Of a stretch of 5,313 nucleotides of DNA, positions 1 to 5,020 are shown one piece after another; position 1 is the stretch's first letter, and each line of letters begins with the position of its first letter. The DNA is taken from assembly GCA_014382645.1 (NCBI GenBank), contig JACNJI010000443.1, positions 1 through 5,313 on the forward strand, given 5' to 3'. The translations under genes and the position numbers were made by a program. A model generated the notes under the pieces. The model saw only the letters and a program-made list of their open reading frames with translations, did no database searches and was not told where the DNA came from. The stretch is from Verrucomicrobiota bacterium (GTDB lineage Bacteria; Verrucomicrobiota; Verrucomicrobiia; Opitutales; Seribacteraceae).

Positions 1-52
1 AAGCTAAGGGGAAGCTCTTATGTAAAAACTTAGTATTGTGATAGTTTTTCAT
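1..52 (-). CDS. Start of an unidentified next gene in the operon (3' part outside window)
   Basis: An ATG at 52 opens a frame of 17 codons to the left edge, reading MKNYHNTKFLHKSFPLA. It starts 31 bases after the gspM-like stop on the same strand. The early Lys residues followed by the beginning of a hydrophobic run (FPLA) could be the n-region of a Sec signal peptide. That, together with the position after gspM, would fit an exported operon partner such as the outer-membrane secretin GspD, but this is inference. No convincing ribosome binding site precedes the ATG, so the start may be wrong. Confidence 0.4.
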   Translation of the reverse strand, partial: MKNYHNTKFLHKSFPLA

Positions 53-83
53 GAAAATTCAGGCTTATACAATAAAGAAGGTT

Positions 84-623
84 TCAACCATCTGCAAATT
101 CTACCGAGCTCACGTGAAAAACGGCATCATAGGTGACTTCTTCATAGGGTTTGTTTTTAGGCGGATAATTCGGTTCAATCTCAACCTCGCTTAAAAACAT
201 ATACGGACTTTCCTTGCGTATCAACGCGGCAAATTCATTGACGTTTTCATAGGAAGCTTTCTTGAAAGATATGCGGACGGTGTGTTGCTTGTATCGCTCC
301 CTTTCCTCCGTTTCCAGTTCGCGGTACTCGCGATTCAGGAAAACCTTATCTGCCAAAGACGAGGCTCTATTGCTGAGTTGCCGACGATCATAGCTAACAT
401 TTTGCTGTTCTTTCTTATGCCGTATTAATGCGGCATCGATGTCCGTCCTTAGATTCAAGATTCGGAGATGACCTTCGATGCGAGTTCCCGCATTCGACCA
501 CATCCCGAAAGCATCCAAACCGACTCTTGCAAGGATAACAAAAGCGGAACAAAGAGCCATCCACTGAAAGAGCAGTAGAAAAACCTGCTCTCGCCCCTTC
601 ATGCCGGAAAACCACTTAGGCAT
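84..623 (-). CDS. gspM: GspM/PilO-like inner-membrane platform protein (divergent)
   Basis: Predicted 179-residue protein. A short cytoplasmic N terminus containing KGREQ precedes one membrane helix (about 13-33, VFLLLFQWMALCSAFVILA). A charged, Arg/Glu/Gln-rich segment at about 45-112 looks helical or coiled-coil, and the C-terminal domain (about 114-175) has alternating strands and a helix (TVRISFKK, VNEFAALIRK, SEVEIEP, YDAVFHVSSVEF), as in the ferredoxin-like domain of GspM and PilO. The Arg-Glu pair just before the membrane helix is common in GspM. In studied systems GspM pairs with GspL and supports pseudopilus assembly. ATG 623 has a perfect AAGGAGG ten bases upstream, located inside the last codons of gspL; TTG 629 is an in-frame alternative. 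The gspL stop is six bases from this ATG. Sequence similarity to GspM is weak, so the name relies on size, topology and order. Confidence 0.65.
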   Translation of the reverse strand: MPKWFSGMKGREQVFLLLFQWMALCSAFVILARVGLDAFGMWSNAGTRIEGHLRILNLRTDIDAALIRHKKEQQNVSYDRRQLSNRASSLADKVFLNREYRELETEERERYKQHTVRISFKKASYENVNEFAALIRKESPYMFLSEVEIEPNYPPKNKPYEEVTYDAVFHVSSVEFADG

Positions 624-629
624 AATCAA

Positions 630-1889
630 TCAACCTCCTTCGTCCTCTTGAATGGCCTCGCTGGAGGGAGCATTTGCCTGCTCAATGACTTTTCCCTCAT
701 TTAACAAAAGTTGAATCTCGAAAGTCGTCTTCCCTGCCGAACTCACAATTTTTCGCTTTGGCTCTCCACTTTTAGTGGTCCGAACATTACCGACCCCGTT
801 TTCGACAAGCCCCTTGATGAAACTGTTTACCGCCTCCACGCTCCTCCCCTGCCCCTCAAGAAAGATATCATTTCTACTGTCGAACTTTGCGTTGGTAAAC
901 CAAAGGTGGGGTGCGTCGCCCTGACCTCCACGATGAGCAGCAAGTCTTTCAAGGGATCCAAAAGGATCGATTCCTCCAAGCTTGTTCTGGCGAAGTTTTT
1001 CCAAAAGTTTTTGGGATTCCAACACGAGAGGCACTTGCATCCCTTTTTCGGCAGCATCTGCCTCTCTCGCCAAAGCCTTGTTGTCAAAAATCCTTATGCC
1101 AACGAAAGCGACCACCAAAGCCGCCACTCCAACTCCCCATGCCAAAAAAGCCGTCCAACGGTGGCGAACCCATTCCCGCCGCGATTGCTCGGTTTGCTTA
1201 AACGCAAGGGAGCGAACATCGCAATCCCACAAAAGTTCCGCAGGCAGGTTGACTATCTCATTAGGAGAATCCTCTTCCTCCGCGTCTTCAACGAAATGTT
1301 CGAACTCGAAAAGACCGTCATTCGTACGGGAAACCTCGCCAGTGGCAACAATCCGAGGAGAGATCTCAAATCTTTCGAGGGAAAACAAGGAGAGCAGTTT
1401 TCCGCGAGTTTCGTCGCAGCGATTGCCCTCTTCTTCCTCAGGAGATATCGGAAGTGAAAACAATTGAGTGGGAACAGGGCAGTCAGGTTCGAATGATGCA
1501 GCCGTAAGCGTTTCCTCATGTCGGAGAAAACAAATAGTCGGCTTTTCGTACTTCTTGTCGAAAAGAGAGACGAAGGAAGGAAAAACACGACGAAACACTT
1601 CCAAGTCCTGCCAACCCATCTGGCGAAGTTTAAATGATGATGCACCAAACAAAATCATCTTTCCGTGCTCGATCGAGCTAAAATACCCCCATGCCAATTG
1701 CTCAAGGGGGTAAGGAGAAAGACCTTCCTCCTCCAAGGCTTGCCGCGCGTAGGCCGGGAAATCCTCAGGATCTAGGTTACGAGGAACGTCAATCGACTCG
1801 CAGAAGAAATGTTCGCCGGGGATGCGAAGAACGATGTCTCTTAGTTCTTCGGTCGATGAGACCGGAACACTCTCTTCGATTTCAGCCAT
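630..1889 (-). CDS. gspL: GspL-like inner-membrane platform protein (divergent)
   Basis: Predicted 419-residue protein with the bitopic layout of GspL. It has a cytoplasmic part of about 240 residues, one membrane helix at about 245-268 (FLAWGVGVAALVVAFVGI) preceded by a basic segment RREWVRHRW, and a periplasmic part. The periplasmic end, from about LWFTNAKFDSRNDIFLEG through SVEAVNSFIKGL to TTFEIQLLLNE, has the beta-alpha-beta-beta pattern of the ferredoxin-like domains of GspL and PilN. In studied systems GspL binds the ATPase GspE on the cytoplasmic side and GspM in the membrane. The cytoplasmic part would be expected to have an actin-like fold, but I see no diagnostic nucleotide motif. 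Acidic runs occur at 151-154 and 201-207. I chose ATG 1889; TTG 1910 is in frame and seven codons longer, and neither has a clear binding site. Assignment rests on architecture and position. Confidence 0.72.
   Translation of the reverse strand: MAEIEESVPVSSTEELRDIVLRIPGEHFFCESIDVPRNLDPEDFPAYARQALEEEGLSPYPLEQLAWGYFSSIEHGKMILFGASSFKLRQMGWQDLEVFRRVFPSFVSLFDKKYEKPTICFLRHEETLTAASFEPDCPVPTQLFSLPISPEEEEGNRCDETRGKLLSLFSLERFEISPRIVATGEVSRTNDGLFEFEHFVEDAEEEDSPNEIVNLPAELLWDCDVRSLAFKQTEQSRREWVRHRWTAFLAWGVGVAALVVAFVGIRIFDNKALAREADAAEKGMQVPLVLESQKLLEKLRQNKLGGIDPFGSLERLAAHRGGQGDAPHLWFTNAKFDSRNDIFLEGQGRSVEAVNSFIKGLVENGVGNVRTTKSGEPKRKIVSSAGKTTFEIQLLLNEGKVIEQANAPSSEAIQEDEGG
634..640 (-). promoter_or_regulatory. 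Ribosome binding site of the gspM-like gene
   Basis: AAGGAGG lies ten bases before ATG 623 and overlaps the last codons of the gspL-like gene, encoding its terminal Glu-Gly-Gly. It favours ATG 623 over TTG 629, which would be only four bases away. The motif and spacing equal those before gspJ. Confidence 0.8.
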
Positions 1890-1985
1890 AAATTTAAAAT
1901 GTTTCCACAACGAATGGAATCGCAGGAGAAAGACGGAATTTTACTTGGGTAGAATTATTGAGTAATCAAATAGAACGCGCGCGAG
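1890..1985 (-). other. Largest gap in the cluster, between gspK and the gspL-like gene
   Basis: About 96 bases without a convincing gene (75 if the gspL-like protein starts at TTG 1910). It is AT-rich except for CGCGCGCG at 1976-1983 just after the gspK stop. On the minus strand TAAAAT (1943-1938) resembles a -10 box, but the best -35-like TTGATT (1969-1964) is 20 bases away, which is too far for a good sigma-70 promoter. No terminator hairpin with a U-run is visible. A weak internal promoter is possible but not shown. Confidence 0.35.
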
Positions 1986-3146
1986 TCAGTCGATCAAATT
2001 TTCATTTTCTCGTAAAGCGATAATTCGGAAAGGGTACTGTAATTTTAAAAAGTTCGGATCAAGGGGACCGCGACCACTGTTTTTACTGTTGGAGGTGCGC
2101 GTATTGGGTGTGCGCGCCGAAGGAACGGAACGAGCGGGTCCAGCCGTAACCGCGGTTCCTCCGGACGATGAGCGACCACTTTCCAAAAGCGCGTGCAACC
2201 TGAAATTAGATGGACCTTTGCTCACGGTTACGTGGATTCGAAAGATCTTACACTCTGCACCCAGCTCGATCGACCGATTCCTTCGCAAAGAAGAAAGTTT
2301 CGAATCGTTTGGGTTTCGAAAGAAAGACTCCGAGGAGGAAGGGTCTTTACCGCTTAAAATATCGAGGATTTGCTCGTAGGCGCGATCATCATCACCGCAA
2401 AGAAAGCGGAGGAGATAGTCCGGCGCAGTGTTAATGTTCACGGGATAGCCGTTGTGAAAGGAAACCGTGGAGCGAAAGTGTCGAAAATTAGAGGTTTCGT
2501 TACCAAGTTCGTCAAAGAAGAGACCACTTCCATCAGGATCATCAAGATCATAAGAGAACCCCTTGATATGTCGAAATTCCTCAAAGCTCGTCAACTTGTC
2601 GTTCGGCGGAAAGTATGAGGGTTCGAGATCCTTATAATAATCCTCCTCCACACCATCGTCGCGCTCATCGTCGTCCTTATCCTGCCAATCCAGAAGACAG
2701 TCCACAAAAGGCTCGCCATCCCTCTCGTTCAATAGACCGTCTTCCTCCTTAACCATAAGGGCAAAGAGAACGACCAGGTCCTTTTCCTTGAAGGAACCAA
2801 AGGGAATCTTGCCGGTTTCATCCTCAATCCTCACCTCCCACTTCACTCCTGCTTCAGGAGATTCAATCTCGGCATAACTCAAGGGATTAGCCCATCCTTG
2901 AGAAGGAGAAAACAATTGTCCCTCAACCATCTTCCATTCCTCAAGAACACCCAAGGCAACTTCCAATGCCGAATAAGCCTGAATACGTAAATCGTCTCGG
3001 CGATGAAACTGGCTAACGTGTTCCATCTCCCGAACCGTCTCCTCAAGTAAACGCATGGCGAGTACCGACAGGAGTACAATGATCGCCAATACGAAGATAA
3101 GGACTGAACCTCTCCTATGCCTAGCTGTTGCCAAGACGGTCATCAT
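1986..3146 (-). CDS. gspK: Type II secretion minor pseudopilin GspK (pseudopilus tip)
   Basis: Predicted 386-residue protein, the largest pilin here, as expected for GspK, which caps the pseudopilus tip. The N terminus is basic (ARHRRG), then SVLIFVLAIIVLLSVLAM. The cut would follow Gly13, and +5 is Phe rather than Glu, the known GspK exception. Family marks in order: EDETGKIP (108-115), the acidic DWQDKDDDERDDGVEEDY (153-170), PSYFPPNDKLTSFEEF with HIKGF (176-197), and PVNINTAPDYLLRFL (235-249), the family's N-I-N-T-A-P motif. The acidic region agrees with calcium binding known for E. coli GspK. Residues 324-360 are a Ser/Thr/Gly/Pro-rich, apparently unfolded stretch before a short hydrophobic end (LQYPFRIIALRENE). 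ATG 3146 overlaps the gspJ stop as ATGA and has GGAG five bases upstream; ATG 3143 is the alternative. Confidence 0.93.
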   Translation of the reverse strand: MMTVLATARHRRGSVLIFVLAIIVLLSVLAMRLLEETVREMEHVSQFHRRDDLRIQAYSALEVALGVLEEWKMVEGQLFSPSQGWANPLSYAEIESPEAGVKWEVRIEDETGKIPFGSFKEKDLVVLFALMVKEEDGLLNERDGEPFVDCLLDWQDKDDDERDDGVEEDYYKDLEPSYFPPNDKLTSFEEFRHIKGFSYDLDDPDGSGLFFDELGNETSNFRHFRSTVSFHNGYPVNINTAPDYLLRFLCGDDDRAYEQILDILSGKDPSSSESFFRNPNDSKLSSLRRNRSIELGAECKIFRIHVTVSKGPSNFRLHALLESGRSSSGGTAVTAGPARSVPSARTPNTRTSNSKNSGRGPLDPNFLKLQYPFRIIALRENENLID

Positions 3147-3886
3147 CGTTTCTCCGGGCTCAGACCGTTTGGGGAAATTCGAGCTATCGGGATGGTGATG
3201 GTTCTCTCTAAATCTTGAGATTTCATCCTAAATACTAACCTTATAAAATCAGGAAGGTTATGCTGATCGTTTTCGTTATCCTCCTGCAGTTCGTCTTCCA
3301 AGTCCCATTGCCCTTCTTCTTTATCGTAATAACAGTACTCGATTTCTTCGCAAAACTTGCTGATCGGAGTTTTGAACAGGTCGTCCTCACTCTCGAGTTC
3401 TGGTTTGCCGGACTCGCCCTTCTCCATCTTCTGTAAATCCGAATACCAAAGAAGGCTTAATCCATCTCCATCTTCGAAGTAAATGTAGCAATGAACTCTG
3501 GGAGCCAAACCATGGGGCCAAACCAAGACAGGCGGTGCCTCACGAACAAAAAAACTGATAAGCGGATCTTCCACATCGGAAAAATCCACCGGGCGATCCA
3601 GAAATATCGGACTTTTGGCATTTTCGGATCCCGGCGCCATTGTGGCTTTGTCCATTATTGAGACAAAAAAGCGAGCCACGCCATCCACGTGAGCGTCAAA
3701 GGCGTCTCGCGTAGCCGGTCTTTCGGCCCAGGCGCGGGAAAGAGTAATCAGCAAGGATGTTGCGGCAGTTAACAACAAGCCGGAAATGGCCAAAGCCAAT
3801 AAAACCTCGACCAAGGTAAACCCTTTCCGACCATGCGCAACGGGGATTCCCGCACAAGGTCGACGAATCCGGGATCCCTGACTCAT
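3143..3886 (-). CDS. gspJ: Type II secretion minor pseudopilin, GspJ-like
   Basis: Predicted 247-residue pseudopilin. The leader is 22 residues, basic, ending HGRKG, followed by FTLVEVLLALAISGLLL with Phe at +1 and Glu at +5 and a hydrophobic helix to about residue 48. The rest is a soluble periplasmic domain with many acidic residues, notably ESEDD at 165-169 and an acidic stretch at 189-208 (Lys189 to Gln208), and ends with beta-like LVFRMKSQDLERTITIPIARI. Three Cys (133, 179, 185) lie in the soluble domain, so a disulfide is possible. The ATG overlaps the gspI stop by four bases and has a full AAGGAGG ten bases upstream, so the start is well supported. In studied systems GspJ forms the pseudopilus tip with GspI and GspK. 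The position between I-like and K-like genes and the length after cleavage (225 residues) support GspJ. Confidence 0.85.
   Translation of the reverse strand: MSQGSRIRRPCAGIPVAHGRKGFTLVEVLLALAISGLLLTAATSLLITLSRAWAERPATRDAFDAHVDGVARFFVSIMDKATMAPGSENAKSPIFLDRPVDFSDVEDPLISFFVREAPPVLVWPHGLAPRVHCYIYFEDGDGLSLLWYSDLQKMEKGESGKPELESEDDLFKTPISKFCEEIEYCYYDKEEGQWDLEDELQEDNENDQHNLPDFIRLVFRMKSQDLERTITIPIARISPNGLSPEKR
3152..3155 (-). promoter_or_regulatory. Ribosome binding site of gspK
   Basis: GGAG inside the last codons of gspJ, five bases before ATG 3146 and eight before ATG 3143. Either ATG could be used, which changes the protein by one Met. Confidence 0.6.
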
Positions 3887-4428
3887 CGTTGTCGACCCTC
3901 CTTGATTTCACGAATCTTGTCCCGCTTGTCGTTCAACAACTCCGCTCGGTCCGAGGCGAAATCGCCATGCTTGGACCATGTTGGACGGAGAAGGTGGATT
4001 GTCGACTCCCTCTCGCCGGCTTCTATACCCAATTCCTCGGAGCCATCATGGTCGATGCGGAGACTTACCTTATAAACATCGAGCACCGAAGACAGCTCGA
4101 CCTCCGTCTCCCAGCGAATCTCCCCAAGAGTCAATGTTTCGAGGTCGCCCCCTTCCGAAATCTTTTCATAGTCGGGTTCAGCAAAAATTTGGCTTCGAGC
4201 CCATAGTAAATCCTGCTCCATTTCCCGGGTATCCTTCATGTGGCGCGTGAAACGAGCCGCCACAAAAGCTCCATCCACCAGATAAACCGCCGCCATCCCA
4301 AACAAAGCAAGAGCAACCAAGACCTCCACAAGCAAATAGCCTTTTGAAAGGCGGAAATCGTTGTAGGGGGGAGGTATCTCAGGGATCGCCCCCCTAGGTC
4401 TTCGAAAAACTGATTTCATGAGATACAT
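3883..4428 (-). CDS. gspI: Type II secretion minor pseudopilin, GspI-like, with long leader and charged C-terminal extension
   Basis: Predicted 181-residue protein. The cleavage motif is LSKG then YLLVEVLVALALFGM: cut after Gly30, Tyr at +1, Glu at +5, followed by a hydrophobic helix. ATG 4428 is preceded by GGAG six bases upstream; TTG 4440 is an in-frame alternative without a good binding site. Either start gives an unusually long leader (30 residues or more), rich in Pro and Arg, and I see no closer start codon. After the helix comes a small alpha/beta domain (roughly 60-148), then a highly charged tail from about 149 to 181 that looks helical. Studied GspI proteins are shorter (about 120 residues) and lack such a tail. 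In those systems GspI nucleates the tip complex with GspJ and GspK, and the next two genes here encode them. The stop overlaps the gspJ start as ATGA. Confidence 0.82.
   Translation of the reverse strand: MYLMKSVFRRPRGAIPEIPPPYNDFRLSKGYLLVEVLVALALFGMAAVYLVDGAFVAARFTRHMKDTREMEQDLLWARSQIFAEPDYEKISEGGDLETLTLGEIRWETEVELSSVLDVYKVSLRIDHDGSEELGIEAGERESTIHLLRPTWSKHGDFASDRAELLNDKRDKIREIKEGRQR
3897..3903 (-). promoter_or_regulatory. Ribosome binding site of gspJ
   Basis: AAGGAGG, a full anti-16S match, lies ten bases before ATG 3886 and inside the last codons of gspI. It fixes the gspJ start and, together with the ATGA overlap, indicates that gspJ can recruit its own ribosomes in addition to coupled reinitiation. 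Confidence 0.85.
4364..4396 (-). repeat. Perfect 8-bp GC-rich inverted repeat in the gspI leader coding region
   Basis: On the minus strand, TAGGGGGG (4396-4389) is followed after 17 bases by CCCCCCTA (4371-4364), an exact reverse complement. The transcript could fold into an eight-pair stem with six G-C pairs, 32 to 64 bases after the gspI start codon. It lies within codons 11-22, which encode the Pro/Arg-rich part of the leader. There is no U-run after it, so it is not a typical terminator. Whether it is functional is unknown. Confidence 0.6.
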
Positions 4429-4434
4429 GCCTAG

Positions 4435-4438
4435 CTCC
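4435..4438 (-). promoter_or_regulatory. Ribosome binding site of gspI
   Basis: GGAG six bases before ATG 4428, in the 43-base gap after gspH. It supports ATG 4428 over the upstream in-frame TTG 4440, which this site overlaps. Confidence 0.65.
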
Positions 4439-4471
4439 AATAGATGTCATTTGAGACTCGCACAATTTCAC

Positions 4472-4996
4472 TCATTCACCGTCATCAACCACAACAAAGC
4501 CGGAAAAGGGATCGAAACGCAAAACCTGCTCCTTGTTCGCGAACGCGATCTTAGCTTGAAAAGGGGGGCTCACACCCGAGTGGAAGGGAATCCTCGTCAA
4601 AACCAAGTGTTCGTCCTCCAATTTAGTGGCCCCTCCCCCCTCTCCGGCCAAGGGGCCTTCAGCCAGAAAAGTGACCTCGGGCAGGTCCCATTCCTCCTCC
4701 TCCTCCTCGCCAGACGGCATGTCTTCGTAGATAGCATGTTCGGCTAGAACCGCACCCCCCGCATCGGTCACCAGGAAGGTGGCTCGTTTTCCATCATAAC
4801 GCAGAAACGCAGGGGCCTTTCGCTCACTAGCATGGTAAACTGCATCCAAAACGGCCCGCTTCAAAACCCGATCGGGAGGTTCCATCTTGGCGGCATCGAT
4901 CATGCCCACAGCTCCAACAGCAACCATGCCGGCTATTATCACCAACAAGGCAAGAACAAGAAGGATTTCGACTATGGTGAAGCCCCGGCACCGCAT
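4472..4996 (-). CDS. gspH: Type II secretion minor pseudopilin, GspH-like
   Basis: Predicted 174-residue pseudopilin. It begins MRCRG and then FTIVEILLVLALL, so prepilin peptidase would cut after Gly5, leaving Phe at +1 and Glu at +5, ahead of a hydrophobic helix of about 20 residues that anchors the protein in the inner membrane before assembly. The globular part has alternating beta-like stretches and ends FDPFSGFVVVDDGE. Six consecutive Glu residues (97-102) sit in a probable surface loop. I chose ATG 4996 because a purine-rich GGAAAGAGAAGG precedes it; GTG 5011, five codons upstream in frame, has no ribosome binding site at a normal distance and would give a 10-residue leader. Position between gspG and gspI supports the GspH name, since the sequence alone says only type IV pilin-like. 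GspH is a minor subunit of the pseudopilus in studied systems. Confidence 0.82.
   Translation of the reverse strand: MRCRGFTIVEILLVLALLVIIAGMVAVGAVGMIDAAKMEPPDRVLKRAVLDAVYHASERKAPAFLRYDGKRATFLVTDAGGAVLAEHAIYEDMPSGEEEEEEWDLPEVTFLAEGPLAGEGGGATKLEDEHLVLTRIPFHSGVSPPFQAKIAFANKEQVLRFDPFSGFVVVDDGE
4691..4708 (-). repeat. GAG trinucleotide repeat encoding poly-Glu in GspH
   Basis: Five GAG codons and one GAA encode six Glu residues at positions 97-102 of the GspH-like protein. The run is a simple repeat prone to length change in whole codons, which would keep the frame. In RNA it also forms overlapping GGAGG motifs that resemble internal ribosome binding sites. Confidence 0.75.
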
Positions 4997-5020
4997 ACCT
5001 TCTCTTTCCACTCTTCGATA

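Noticed and set aside
53..83. Promoter with TATAAG just before the left-edge gene
   Set aside because: No -35-like hexamer lies at the right distance, and the position fits an internal operon junction.
711..1457. A 248-codon open frame on the plus strand opposite the gspL-like gene
   Set aside because: It lies fully antisense to a better supported gene. Its translation lacks any domain or membrane pattern I recognise and looks like the shadow of the opposite frame.
1938..1969. Sigma-70 promoter upstream of the gspL-like gene (TTGATT and TAAAAT)
   Set aside because: The two boxes are 20 bases apart, longer than the usual 16-18, and AT-rich sequence easily yields such matches. It is kept only as a remark on the gap.
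1976..1983. CGCGCGCG as a Z-DNA or operator site
   Set aside because: Eight bases of alternating C and G occur by chance, and there is no flanking symmetry or repeat that would support a binding site.
3889..4250. Plus-strand frames of 90-105 codons opposite gspI
   Set aside because: Antisense to a clear pseudopilin gene, with no recognisable protein features and no operon context on the plus strand.
4364..4396. Transcription terminator at the gspI inverted repeat
   Set aside because: The stem is inside a coding region and has no U-run after its 3' arm, with four more operon genes clearly continuing beyond it.
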